44,039 nt of DNA from an uncultured Desulfuromonadales bacterium (GTDB lineage Bacteria; Desulfobacterota; Desulfuromonadia; Desulfuromonadales; Trichloromonadaceae), in the NCBI GenBank assembly GCA_945787465.1, contig CALZIZ010000001.1, positions 1 to 44,039 of the forward strand, written 5' to 3'. Below the pieces are notes generated by a model. The model was not told the origin of the DNA. It saw only the letters and a list, made by a program, of their open reading frames with translations, and searched no databases. The translations under genes and the position numbers were made by a program. Below, one piece after another: positions 16,676-25,259 of this stretch. How positions within the stretch are numbered: the first letter of the stretch is position 1; every line of letters begins with the position of its first letter.

Positions 16676-18418
16676 TTACCCCTGGGGCGGTTGTTGCTCA
16701 TTCAGGCCCTTGGTGAGTCCATTGATATCCTCGCCGTTCAGCCCGATTTCCTTGAGCAGAGATTCTACCATCGGGGCCTGGGCACGGTAGCGCAGGGCGC
16801 TGTTAACCACCTGGTCGGCGAGGCTGCCTTGACCGCTGGCCACTTCCGCTCCTGCGCTGAGGTTGTTGGCGCTGCCATTTATCCCCTCGACCTGGAAGAT
16901 CTTGATGCCTTCAATATTTTCCATCGGCTTGACGCTCTCGGCAATGATCTTGGGTAGATGCTCTATCAGGGCCAATTTGACCTGCATGGCCACCTGCTCG
17001 ACGGAAAGGATGTTGGAGGCCTCATTGATGGCCCGCTTCCCTGCGGCGTCGACTTCGTAACGCTTGGCGGCGGCTTCGGCTTCCATCTTTTCAGCCTCTG
17101 CGCGTCCTTCCGCAGCCAACAGGGCCTTGTCGGCATCCCCTTTGGCCTGGATTCGGGCCGCCTCGGCATAGTCCTCAGCCGCCTGCTTTTCGGCTTCGGC
17201 CCCGACAGTAACCGAAATTGCATCGCGCTCGGCCTGCTTGCGAGCCTCTACCAGTTCGATGCTTTTCTGACGTTCGGCGACTTCAGTCTCCCGCACGGTA
17301 ACCACCTGTTCCTCTGCCTTGACCGCCTCGGAGCGGGCCAGGTCGGCTTCGGCCTGAGCCACCGACTGCTCTTTGGACTTCTCGGCGATGGCGATCGCGC
17401 GATCCTGCTCGGCAAGCTCAACGGTTTTTTTCTTCTCGATATCGGCAGACTCGGTGGCGCGGGCCTTTTCGATATCCTTGGTCTTCAGTTGCTTTTCCAT
17501 GGCGATGCGCTCTTCTTCCACCGCCCGCTCCGAGCTGATGCGGGCCTGGTCGACCTGCTGCTTGGCGAGAATTTCGGCCTCCTCGGATTCGCGTTTCTTT
17601 TCGGCTCTTTCCCTGGCGATCTCGGCCCCCTGCGCTGCCCGCCGTACCTCGATTTCGCGCTCTTGCTGCAGCCGCGCGTACTCTTCCTCGCGGCTCAGTT
17701 CCAGTTTCTGCCTTTCGGCCTCGAGGTTTTTGTTCTGAATGGCCACCTTGGTGTCCTGCTCTATATCGTTGCGTTTTTTTCGACGGGTTTCAATGGCCTC
17801 GGTGAGCCGGGTCAAACCTTCGGCGTCAAAGGCGTTGTCGGGGTTGAAATACTCCTTACTGGTCTGGTCCAGTCCGGTAAGCGATACGGACTCGAGCTCC
17901 AGACCATTCTTAAGAAGGTCCTCGGAAACGACCTGCTGGACCTTTTGCACAAAATCGACCCGTTTTTCGTGCAGCTCCTCCATGGCCATTTCGGCGGCGA
18001 CAGCGCGCAGGGCATCTACGAACTTACCCTCAACAAGTTCCTTGAGCGCCTCGGGCTGTACCGTGCGGTGGCCCAGGGTTTGAGCAGCGTTGGCAATGGA
18101 GGCCGTTTCGGGCTTGACCCGAACGTAGAACTCGGCCAGCACGTCAACCCGCATGCGATCCCGGGTGATCAGGGCCTGCTGGTTGGCCCGGCTCACCGCA
18201 AGGCGCAGGGTATTCATGTTGACCGGGATGGTCTCGTGCAGCACCGGCAAAACCAGGGCGCCGCCGTTCATGATAATCTTCTGGCCGCCGAAGCCGGTGC
18301 GAACGAAGGACAGTTCTTTGCTGGCCCTCCGGTAGAGGCGGGCGAAAATCATACCCATGGTGATCATGGCCACCAGTACGATGCCTGCCGGGATGAGGAT
18401 AGATAACATGCCTTGCAT
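16676..18418 (-). CDS. yqiK: Flotillin-like SPFH protein YqiK
   Basis: A 580-residue flotillin. One N-terminal membrane segment (about 4-24) is followed by the SPFH/band-7 domain (about 30-215) and a very long Glu/Ala/Lys/Arg-rich coiled coil (about 225-480) of the flotillin type; the tail ends in EQQPPQG. Flotillins scaffold membrane microdomains. The ATG at 18418 has AAGGAG eight to nine bases upstream; ATG at 18409 is a weaker choice. It is the third gene after pspA and yqiJ, separated from yqiJ by 39 bases, and is followed by the strong terminator at 16592-16635. The yqiJ-yqiK pair is conserved in many Proteobacteria. Confidence 0.93.
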   Translation of the reverse strand: MQGMLSILIPAGIVLVAMITMGMIFARLYRRASKELSFVRTGFGGQKIIMNGGALVLPVLHETIPVNMNTLRLAVSRANQQALITRDRMRVDVLAEFYVRVKPETASIANAAQTLGHRTVQPEALKELVEGKFVDALRAVAAEMAMEELHEKRVDFVQKVQQVVSEDLLKNGLELESVSLTGLDQTSKEYFNPDNAFDAEGLTRLTEAIETRRKKRNDIEQDTKVAIQNKNLEAERQKLELSREEEYARLQQEREIEVRRAAQGAEIARERAEKKRESEEAEILAKQQVDQARISSERAVEEERIAMEKQLKTKDIEKARATESADIEKKKTVELAEQDRAIAIAEKSKEQSVAQAEADLARSEAVKAEEQVVTVRETEVAERQKSIELVEARKQAERDAISVTVGAEAEKQAAEDYAEAARIQAKGDADKALLAAEGRAEAEKMEAEAAAKRYEVDAAGKRAINEASNILSVEQVAMQVKLALIEHLPKIIAESVKPMENIEGIKIFQVEGINGSANNLSAGAEVASGQGSLADQVVNSALRYRAQAPMVESLLKEIGLNGEDINGLTKGLNEQQPPQG

Positions 18419-18457
18419 TAATTAAAGCTCCTTGTATTTCAGGTTGAAAAAAACCGA

Positions 18458-19123
18458 TCAATCAACTAGAGCCCGACTGCTGTTGCGGATGGCCTGGAAG
18501 ATGCTGCCGGTTTTTTTGACCAGAAGCACCTGCTCCCCCTGAGAGAATTCCTCATCAGCGAGATCCGGCTCGATCATCAGATAGTGAGCCTGTCCGTACT
18601 GGTCCTCCAGTCGTCCCTCGGCCGGGGAGCCTTGTCTGGAGGTCCCCAGGGTGATCACCGCCACCCGACCGATAAAGGTCTGGTCACTGACCGCGCTGGT
18701 TTCATCTTTGGGCAGGATTTTACCCAAAAAACCTCCCATCAAACGCACCATCGGTAACGAAAGGGTCAAGGCGGCGATGCTGGCGATCCATCCGGGAGCC
18801 AGGAGCCCGAAACTGCTGTCGGCCAAAGACTGCAGGCCGAGGCCGATCAGTCCAAACGTGGTGAGAAAGATAATCAGCAGAATCAGGGCGGGAACCTGGC
18901 CGAAGCGCAGCCATCCGAGCAGGCGCGATAGGGCAAAGGGCGTTTCTCCCTCGGGAAGATCAACATCGACCTCCAGGTTCAGTTCGGGCAAAAATCCTTC
19001 TACCATGTTCGACAGCCCCATCCCGAAAAGGGTGCCAACCCCTTCCATCAGGGCGATGAGGATCATGACAGCCAGCGCAATGGCAAAAGGCTGATTGGGT
19101 CCGGCTGTGATAAATTCAAGCAT
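18458..19123 (-). CDS. yqiJ: YqiJ-family membrane protein with OB-type domain
   Basis: A 221-residue inner-membrane protein. Hydrophobic segments lie at about residues 12-40, 75-97 and 103-128, with the soluble C-terminal half (about 145-215: FIGRVAVITLGTSRQGSPAEGRLEDQYGQAHYLMIEPD) being the beta-rich NfeD/OB-like part that in this family partners with flotillins. It starts five bases after the pspA stop, so translation is probably coupled. Function: assembly or membrane recruitment of the YqiK flotillin, known for the family in general and not tested here. Confidence 0.9.
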   Translation of the reverse strand: MLEFITAGPNQPFAIALAVMILIALMEGVGTLFGMGLSNMVEGFLPELNLEVDVDLPEGETPFALSRLLGWLRFGQVPALILLIIFLTTFGLIGLGLQSLADSSFGLLAPGWIASIAALTLSLPMVRLMGGFLGKILPKDETSAVSDQTFIGRVAVITLGTSRQGSPAEGRLEDQYGQAHYLMIEPDLADEEFSQGEQVLLVKKTGSIFQAIRNSSRALVD

Positions 19124-19128
19124 GATGA

Positions 19129-19797
19129 CTACTTATCGCCGGATTTGATTGCAGCCAACCGTTCCTGAATACGGTTTTTCCTGGCCAGGTCCTCAAGTTC
19201 GGCCAGCTTGCCGGCATTGGACGCAGAGCTGGCAGACCCGGGAAGTCCAGTATTCTTTTCCATGATGCGTTCGAAGGCCGATCCGGCCGTGGCGACTTTT
19301 TCGGCAAGATCCGGGCTGGAAACGGCCGCCGTAGCCCCTGCCGGCGCGGTCTGATTTCGCGAGGCATTAAACGTCCGCAATTCCTCGCGCATCTCACGGC
19401 GTTTGGCCTGCAGGGCGGTAATGTAACTCTCCAGCTCCTTTTCCCCAGACCTGGCCTCGGTGAGCGCCTTTTCCAGTACCGGCATCTGGGCTTCGATGTC
19501 CATTTGCTGGGCAATGGCTGCTTCGGCGAGATCGTCACGCCCTTCCTTAATCGCCAGAGCTGTTTTTTCCGTAAGGTCGGTGTGCCGGTTTCTGCCTTCT
19601 GCCAGGCGCTGCTCTGCCAGGTGTTTGTTGGCGAGGGTTTTTCCCAACTCAGCTCTTATCTCATCGATCACCCCCTCCACTTCCCGAATTGCCTCTTCCA
19701 TAACGAGTTCAGGAGCCACGTTTTCAACAGCGTCAACCATGGCATTGACACTGGCACTTACAATACGTCCCACGCGTGCGGTAATACCCTCTTTCAT
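19129..19797 (-). CDS. pspA: PspA/IM30 phage-shock protein A family
   Basis: A 222-residue, almost entirely helical protein. The start is ATG 19797, placed by a strong ribosome binding site GGAGG nine bases before it; the longer open frame to 19830 has no such signal. The N-terminal amphipathic region (KEGITARVGRIVSASVNAMVDAVE) and the following coiled coil (VMEEAIREVEGVIDEIRAELGKTLANKHL) are the PspA/IM30 signature, and the length equals the usual 220-230. The family is ESCRT-III-like and polymerises on damaged inner membrane. It heads the pspA-yqiJ-yqiK operon; no pspF, pspB or pspC is nearby, so it is not the classical E. coli psp operon. Confidence 0.92.
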   Translation of the reverse strand: MKEGITARVGRIVSASVNAMVDAVENVAPELVMEEAIREVEGVIDEIRAELGKTLANKHLAEQRLAEGRNRHTDLTEKTALAIKEGRDDLAEAAIAQQMDIEAQMPVLEKALTEARSGEKELESYITALQAKRREMREELRTFNASRNQTAPAGATAAVSSPDLAEKVATAGSAFERIMEKNTGLPGSASSASNAGKLAELEDLARKNRIQERLAAIKSGDK

Positions 19798-20183
19798 GTT
19801 CGAGCCTCCTTTGGCAGGTTCCCTGGTCAAACCTATCGACTTTTGACAGGGTCTGAAAACTCAGACCGGCAAGCCGATAAAAGAAAAGGCCGCCCATCAG
19901 AGAGAACTCGATGGATGCGGCCCATAGATTCAAAACAGATTATTCTGATAACCCAGTACCCAAAACCCGCCCCTCTAAAATTACTAATCACAAATTAATT
20001 GTGATTTTAAATACATTCACAGGAAGTATTTGTCAATAGGTTGTACGGGGACCCAAATAGATATTCTTAAAAGTTACACCCTTTCGGCCAGAAGCGGCAT
20101 TCCTTTCGGGTTCTGAGGGCTGCTGCTATTTTCCCCTTGGTAAACAATGTGTCTCCACCCTCTTCATAAGGATACTGGGGTTT
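19798..20183. other. Gap upstream of pspA with a perfect palindrome at 19986-20006
   Basis: The 386-base gap is AT-richer than its surroundings. It holds the inverted repeat AATCACAA-ATTAA-TTGTGATT (19986-20006), about 190 bases before the pspA start, a possible operator in the style of a dimeric regulator. I could not find a convincing -24/-12 sigma-54 site, which many pspA genes use. No gene was seen. Confidence 0.5.
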
Positions 20184-20627
20184 TTATCGAAGACCGAGAC
20201 GGCTGAAAAAAAGCCCCAGATATCTGTTGAGAAAGGATTCCCGGGGTAGCGAGGGAAACACGGGGGCTTTTCTGAGACCAAGTATTTGCAGTTCGTCAAT
20301 GACTTGAGGTGTGCAGCCGATCTTCAGGCTTTGGCGAAACGCCTTGATGGCATAGTGCTTGTGACCGGCGATAAGGCAGACTCGGCCGAAGTTGAGGTAG
20401 CAGACAGGGTTTTGAGGAGCCTGCTGGATCGATTTTTTGCAGAGGTTCAAAGCCTTGCCGAACTGTTCGTGTTCTTTTGCTATGCAGTAACCAAGGTAGG
20501 ACGTGTGCAGCGGATTTCGCTTCTCTCTGGGGATCTTTTCCAGGTGCATCAGGGCGAGCAGGGCGTTGCCATTTTCGGCCTCCTGGATCGCCTGGTCGAG
20601 GGGGGAGTCGCTGCTTTTCTCATTCAT
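20184..20627 (-). CDS. Small TPR-like protein
   Basis: A 147-residue cytosolic protein. The start is ATG 20627, preceded by GAAGGT; the longer open frame to 20735 has no start signal. Repeats of tetratricopeptide type are visible (NALLALMHLEKIPREKRNPLHTSYLGYCIAKE, ALNLCKKSIQQAPQNPVCYLNFGRVCLIAG, AIKAFRQSLKIGCTPQVIDELQILG), ending in a basic helix (FLNRYLGLFFSRLGLR). TPR proteins act as adaptors; the partner is unknown. It is a single gene divergent from the glycosyltransferase. Confidence 0.8.
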   Translation of the reverse strand: MNEKSSDSPLDQAIQEAENGNALLALMHLEKIPREKRNPLHTSYLGYCIAKEHEQFGKALNLCKKSIQQAPQNPVCYLNFGRVCLIAGHKHYAIKAFRQSLKIGCTPQVIDELQILGLRKAPVFPSLPRESFLNRYLGLFFSRLGLR

Positions 20628-21114
20628 ACGAGTTACCTTCTTCAGTTGCGGGCCTTTGACGGTCTCCCGTAAAAACCCGGGGGTTCTTTGAGCGTTGCGG
20701 CATGGCGTGCCGGAAATCAACTGGTTTAAGCACAAAATATGCCTTTTCCCCAGACGCTTGCAAGCGCCCGGACGGGTGATCCCTGGCAGGCATTTTCAAG
20801 GGCTTCAGAAAGATATTTATCCGACGATGGTGACAAAAAATGGCAGCCTCTGCCGTCTTTTCCCTTCCTCCACCGCGGGGGCAATCTTGGGGGGTGTTCA
20901 AATCCAATACATTTCTACCGAAGTTTTATTTCGGGAAAGCCCCAAAGTTCCATAGGGGGAGCGCCCGCCTTGCATTATTGGTTTTGCGTCCACCTGACTG
21001 GTTTTAAGTCTGTTTCTCTTGGCCAGGCATGACTCATGTGTGCTCCGAAATTTCCTGTATACTGTAACGTACATGCAGGGAAAGGAGATCCTTTCCATAT
21101 TGGAGGGAGGTGTC
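20628..21114. other. Gap between divergent genes
   Basis: These 487 bases separate the TPR gene from the treT-type gene. There is a TATACT (21058-21063) about 52 bases before the glycosyltransferase start that could be a -10, with no good -35. I saw no riboswitch signature, repeat or small gene here. Confidence 0.4.
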
Positions 21115-22572
21115 ATGATGGCCGAGAGCTTCGGAACAGGGGCCTCTTTGGAGGAATTTGAACCCTCAGCGATCCTCAGGGTGGAAGACTACCGACCCTA
21201 CATCGGGCCTGAAGGGGTTGAAAAACTGAAACGTTTGGCCGACCCCGTTGCAGGTAAAGGCTGGGCCAACCTGAATTCAACCTTCGAGGGGGGAGGGGTG
21301 GCGGAGATGCTTCGCAGCCTCATCCCGCTGGCCAGGGGCTTGGGGGTACAGGCTCGCTGGTACGGGATACGCGGCAGCGAAGAGTTTTTCCAGGTCACCA
21401 AAAAGTTCCACAACCTCCTGCAGGGCGAGGACCAGCCGATTTCCCTTGAAGAGATCTTCGGGGCCTACCTCGACACCATCAATACCAACGCCCGAAAAAC
21501 CTACATCGTCTCCGACCTGGTGGTGATTCACGATCCCCAGCCAGCGGCCATGGTCATGAACGGCGTCCTCTTCGGCAACGTGCTCTGGCGCTGTCACATC
21601 GACACCTCACAACCCAACCAGACAATCTGGAGATTCCTTCTGCCCTACATCAACCAGTGCGCCGGGGCGATCTTTACCATGCCGGAGTTTATCGGCCCAG
21701 GCCTGCAGGTTCCCCTCTACCAGGTGGCACCCTGCATCGACCCGTTAGCGCCGAAGAACCGGCTCAACTCCAGACGCACGGCCCTTGACATACTTGCGCC
21801 GCTGTTCCAGCAGCACGGGGTCGACCCGGAGCGTCCGATTTTGACGGCCATTTCCCGCTACGACATCCACAAGAACCAGAGCACCATTCTCAAGGCTTTC
21901 AAACGCCTGAGAGAGGTTCGAAAGACCGAACCGACTCCCTACCTGATCTTTCTCGGCAATACGGCAACCGATGACCCCGAAGGAGGGCTGATTCTGGACA
22001 GACTGAAGGCCGAGGCTGGTTCTGACCCGGATGTGCGGTTCTGGAGTAATGTGGACGACAATGACCGGGTGGTGGGCGCGCTGATGCGCATCGCCCGGGC
22101 AATGGTACACATTTCGACCCGGGAAGGTTTTGGCCTGGTGGTCGCAGAGGCCCTCTGGCAGGGGACGCCGGTGATCGGTTCTCAGGTGGGGGGGATCACC
22201 CGGCAGGTCATCGACGGCAGGACGGGATACCTGGCCGCCCCCATGGATGCGGAAATCGTTGCTGCACGGATGGCTCACCTGCTCGATCACCCCGATACGG
22301 CCACGGCCCTGGGCGCTTACGGCCGGGAACACATCCGCAGACACTTTCTGCTGCCCAGCCTTTTAGAGCGCTACCTGAGTCTGTTGCGCTTTTACTCCGG
22401 CGTGCACCGCGATCCCCCTGATTTCCGGCTGGATGACCTTGCCTACAGCGAAATTATGCAGGCGGTAAAACGCGAACATCCGGTCCTCGCCCAGTCTGCG
22501 CTACCGGGCCTGTCCTCCGGGGGCGCCCTGATTCCGACAATCAGCCCGCCAGGTTCTGGGCTTCCAGGTTAG
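21115..22572 (+). CDS. treT: Trehalose synthase-type glycosyltransferase (GT4, TreT-like)
   Basis: A 485-residue GT-B glycosyltransferase. The start is the ATG at 21115 preceded by GGAGGGAGG; the open frame extends upstream to 21019 without a signal. The N-terminal half has the TreT pattern (VEKLKRLADPVAGKGWANLNSTFEGGGVAEMLRSLIPLARGLGVQARW, then WRCHIDTSQPN), and the C-terminal half the GT4 donor site (ISRYDIHKNQ, HISTREGFGLVVAEALWQGTPVIGSQVGGI, with the E-x7-E motif). TreT joins NDP-glucose and glucose to trehalose in the cytosol; a trehalose phosphorylase-like reaction is the alternative for this subgroup. It stands alone, so osmoprotection is likely but unproven. The Pro/Gly-rich end lies beyond the conserved fold. 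Confidence 0.87.
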   Translation: MMAESFGTGASLEEFEPSAILRVEDYRPYIGPEGVEKLKRLADPVAGKGWANLNSTFEGGGVAEMLRSLIPLARGLGVQARWYGIRGSEEFFQVTKKFHNLLQGEDQPISLEEIFGAYLDTINTNARKTYIVSDLVVIHDPQPAAMVMNGVLFGNVLWRCHIDTSQPNQTIWRFLLPYINQCAGAIFTMPEFIGPGLQVPLYQVAPCIDPLAPKNRLNSRRTALDILAPLFQQHGVDPERPILTAISRYDIHKNQSTILKAFKRLREVRKTEPTPYLIFLGNTATDDPEGGLILDRLKAEAGSDPDVRFWSNVDDNDRVVGALMRIARAMVHISTREGFGLVVAEALWQGTPVIGSQVGGITRQVIDGRTGYLAAPMDAEIVAARMAHLLDHPDTATALGAYGREHIRRHFLLPSLLERYLSLLRFYSGVHRDPPDFRLDDLAYSEIMQAVKREHPVLAQSALPGLSSGGALIPTISPPGSGLPG

Positions 22573-23124
22573 TCTGAGCTGCATTCCACCCCGTTCGTCC
22601 TCATGGACTGCACCCCGGCATTCCGGAACTCCTCGATCCGGAACCCCATTTCCAGCGCTGACCATGGATGGGAGTTGACCACGCCCTCTGAATTATATTC
22701 TACCTTTCTCCCCCTTTGCCACAAAGGAGCAGAGACGCCTGGTTTTTCAAGCCGGTCTGCCAAGAACAGGATTTTTTCTGAGCCTCAGTGTCTCGAGCGA
22801 GCAAAGCGAGCGGTTCGCAAAAACCATTCCGGACTCTACTCTCTTTTTCCCCTGTTTAATCACTCGCCGGATTTTCTCGGCCAGGGGCCGCGCCCCATGG
22901 CTGGCGGCTTCTAGTTCTGCATAGCTCCCGGGCAAGGATGGATGGTTTTTCACAAAACTGCTTGTCGGGAGACGGCAGATAGGGCATGATTTTCTCTTTT
23001 GTTCATGCTCTGCGGTGGATCGGGAGAGATCCACTTTGGGAGTTTTCACCGGCAATGCCCACCGCCGTGCAGATCATGAAGTTGTTTGAGGTTGAAGGCT
23101 TTTCGAGGGTTTAGGAGGGATTTC
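22573..23124. other. Gap with short inverted repeats
   Basis: The 552 bases hold no credible gene. Visible structures are GTGGATC/GATCCAC around 23015-23034 and a stretch around 22780-22815 (TCTCGAGCGAGCAAAGCGAGCGG) that looks like decayed intergenic repeat text. No promoter stands out. Confidence 0.45.
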
Positions 23125-23805
23125 ATGGATGGCCAAAAAGACAGGCACTATGCTGCCTTGACTGGGGATGCGATCAAGTCATCGAGGCTGGATGCGGAGG
23201 CTCGCAGTCAACTCCATGATGCCATCCTCAATGCCGGCGAGGAGCTCATTGCATCCTTTCCCGGACTCGTTGTCGACGGGATCCATGTCTTCAGGGGCGA
23301 CAGTGTCCAGTTTCTGCTGAATCAACCAGCCAAATCCCTCCGGGCTGCCCTGTTTTTTCGTGCAGCGTTAAAGGCAGAGACAGGCCCCCGTAAGGCCGAT
23401 ATGCGCATTGCCATCGGGGTTGGCACCATAGATTTTATGCCCGAAGTCTCCAAAGGAGGCGCTGATGGCGAGGCCTACCGGCTCTCCGGCCCGGCTCTCG
23501 ACAGCATGGGGCCGAAACAAACCTTGCGTCTTGCATTGCCTCAAAGCCTGACCTCCCCCCGTAACCTTGAAGCTCTGAATACGATTGTGGTCATGGTGGG
23601 CGCCATGGCTGAACGCTGGACGGAGAAGCAGGCCCTTGCTGTCAAAGGCGCCCTTCTTGGATACACCCAGGACGAAATTTCCAAGACCTGGTCCTCTCCG
23701 GTCAGCCGCCAGGCCGTTGCCAAAAACCTTGATGGGGCCGGCTGGTTTGCCGTGGAGAGGGCTCTGCTCTTTTTTGAGAAGATCGATCCCGAAGAATTTC
23801 ATTAA
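23125..23805 (+). CDS. SatD family protein
   Basis: A 226-residue soluble protein. The start is ATG 23125, fixed by AGGAGGGA six to seven bases upstream; the frame is open to 23086. The N-terminus YAALTGDAIKSSRL is the SatD signature, and the central FRGDSVQFLL and RIAIGVGTIDF resemble the core of nucleotide-cyclase-like folds seen in SatD. The C-terminal third (QALAVKGALLGYTQDEISKTWSSPVSRQAVAKNLDGAGW) is helix-turn-helix-like. SatD genes are frequently paired with DUF3307 membrane proteins, as here (next gene). Function unknown; a sensor or regulator of the membrane partner is likely. Confidence 0.85.
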   Translation: MDGQKDRHYAALTGDAIKSSRLDAEARSQLHDAILNAGEELIASFPGLVVDGIHVFRGDSVQFLLNQPAKSLRAALFFRAALKAETGPRKADMRIAIGVGTIDFMPEVSKGGADGEAYRLSGPALDSMGPKQTLRLALPQSLTSPRNLEALNTIVVMVGAMAERWTEKQALAVKGALLGYTQDEISKTWSSPVSRQAVAKNLDGAGWFAVERALLFFEKIDPEEFH

Positions 23806-23876
23806 AAAGCAACCCTGAGAGGTTGCTATGGGTCGATGCAACCTTCCAGGGTTGCTTTCAGGAGAGGCAACCCTAG
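23806..23876. promoter_or_regulatory. Long hairpin with alternative pairings between satD and DUF3307 genes
   Basis: AAAGCAACCCTG (23806-23817) pairs perfectly with CAGGGTTGCTTT (23847-23858), and GGTTGC (23821-23826) pairs with GCAACC (23838-23843) inside it. The same arms can instead fold as two small hairpins (23808-23827 and 23838-23855), and a further GGCAACCCT at about 23867-23875 could compete for the AGGGTTGC arm. It may terminate or attenuate transcription into the DUF3307 gene. Confidence 0.65.
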
Positions 23877-23962
23877 AAGGTCTCAGCCAATCTGTGCTTT
23901 TGAAATTCACGTGGCACTAATAATTTGTTTGCCCGATAAATAACAACACCAGGGAGGGGTAG

Positions 23963-24682
23963 GTGGGGCTTGAAACCCTTGATATCGTTTTTGGCTTGAT
24001 CGCAGGTCATTTGCTGGGCGATTTCCTTTTGCAACCTGACCTTATGGCCCAAAACAAAAGGGACGCCGGCGTTCTTGTCATCCATGCGTCGATTGTAACG
24101 GCAGTCAGCTACCTGGTATGCGGAGCTTGGCTCAGTTGGCAGATTGTGGCTGGTGTCTTCGTCACTCATATGGTCATCGATGGGCTGAAGGCCGCTTCAG
24201 GAATAGACGGCCCTAAGGTCTTCCTGGCTGACCAGGGGATGCATATTGCCGCTCTTACGGCTTTAGGCGTTTATTGGATTCCCGTTGATGTCGTGCCTTA
24301 TTGGCAAACGATCTTCCCTTTTTTTACCAAGGCGATGTTGCTGCTCTCTGGTGGCATCCTCTGTATTCGGGTGGGCGGCTTCTGGATTGGCAAGACGGTA
24401 GCCCCCTTTCAGGAGGCCATAGGTAACGCCTCAGCCAGTTTGCCGAATGCCGGTCGCCTGATAGGCCAGCTGGAGCGGGCGTTGATTTACCTTCTTGTGT
24501 TGGCAGGAGAGCCACAGGGGGTCGGTTTTCTTGTCGCAGCCAAGTCAATTTTACGGTTTGGTGAGGTCAAGGAACCGGAGCAGCGCAAGGAGGCTGAATA
24601 CATCATTATTGGTACGCTCATGAGCTTTGGCTGGGCTCTTTTGATGGCCTTTTCGACCAAAACCCTTCTTGCACTCCTGTAG
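23963..24682 (+). CDS. DUF3307 membrane protein
   Basis: A 239-residue polytopic membrane protein. It starts with GTG 23963 behind GGGAGGGG. The N-terminal half is the DUF3307 domain: IAGHLLGDFLLQPDLMAQNKRD, a conserved HASIVTAVSYLV helix, HMVIDGLK and DQGMHIAAL, with several His and Asp that could bind metal or substrate within the membrane. Further helices follow at about 115-140 and 170-190 and 215-235. No substrate is known for the family. It is paired with SatD and separated from it by the hairpin at 23806-23858. Confidence 0.88.
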   Translation: MGLETLDIVFGLIAGHLLGDFLLQPDLMAQNKRDAGVLVIHASIVTAVSYLVCGAWLSWQIVAGVFVTHMVIDGLKAASGIDGPKVFLADQGMHIAALTALGVYWIPVDVVPYWQTIFPFFTKAMLLLSGGILCIRVGGFWIGKTVAPFQEAIGNASASLPNAGRLIGQLERALIYLLVLAGEPQGVGFLVAAKSILRFGEVKEPEQRKEAEYIIIGTLMSFGWALLMAFSTKTLLALL

Positions 24683-24980
24683 TCAGCCGGGTCAAGGGTG
24701 GAAAGTTAAAGAATTTCCAATGGATGGCCCTGACGCCCTCATCTCCACGTAATACAAAAATCTCGCCACATTTTCGTTTGTTTTGCAGGAAGTTACGGTT
24801 TTCCGGGTTTTGGAAATAAAGCCTGTTGACTTCTCTTTCCATCTTGGTATATTGGCCTTGGCTAATTTTCAGGATCAGGCCAATCAGCATTAAATTTTAC
24901 ATGACGCAGCCTTATCCACTCCATGAAGTTTAAGGAAAGCCCAACCATCGCAAGGGCAGGTCCCCAGGAAGGAGCAAGTC

Positions 24981-25139
24981 ATGAAGGAAGCATTTACCAA
25001 TGCATTGATCGCGTACCGTAATTTAAGTCATGAGGCCGCCTGTGATCGTATCCAGGAGGAAGGTTCTTGTGACGATATCTCTTGCACGGAATGCCCCTTG
25101 GGCTCGATAGATGCCATATTGAAATTAATGAACGCCTAA
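24981..25139 (+). CDS. 52-residue cysteine-rich small protein
   Basis: ATG 24981 with AGGAAGGAG ending about five bases before it opens a 52-codon frame to TAA 25137-25139 (MKEAFTNALIAYRN...LKLMNA). Four cysteines, Cys21, Cys30, Cys35 and Cys38, the last three within SCDDISCTECPLG, could form a small zinc site or redox pair. Helices flank the Cys-rich loop. No family recognised. The clear ribosome binding site and balanced codon use argue that it is real. DnaA-box-like sequences TTATCCACT lie on both sides. Confidence 0.65.
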   Translation: MKEAFTNALIAYRNLSHEAACDRIQEEGSCDDISCTECPLGSIDAILKLMNA

Positions 25140-25171
25140 GGCCCAGGCAGGGTCAAGTCGCTTGAGACTAC

Positions 25172-25214
25172 CAGCCTTATCCACTTTTTGGGGGGCAAAG
25201 GAAGGGTAAGGCTG
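25172..25214. terminator. Hairpin after the small Cys-rich gene
   Basis: CAGCCTTA (25172-25179) pairs with TAAGGCTG (25207-25214) around a loop that holds TTTTTGGGGGG. There is no T-run after the stem on either strand, so terminator activity is only a guess. The left arm overlaps a TTATCCACT motif. Confidence 0.35.
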
Positions 25215-25259
25215 CCTTGAGCAATGCCGGACTTTCGCGCATTGCGCGGAAGAAAGTCT

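Noticed and set aside
16958-18406. 482-codon plus-strand open frame opposite yqiK
   Set aside because: Antisense shadow of the Glu/Lys-rich coiled coil; the real gene is clear on the other strand.
20628-21114. Possible riboswitch before the treT-type gene
   Set aside because: No conserved riboswitch core could be matched; the gap is unstructured by eye.
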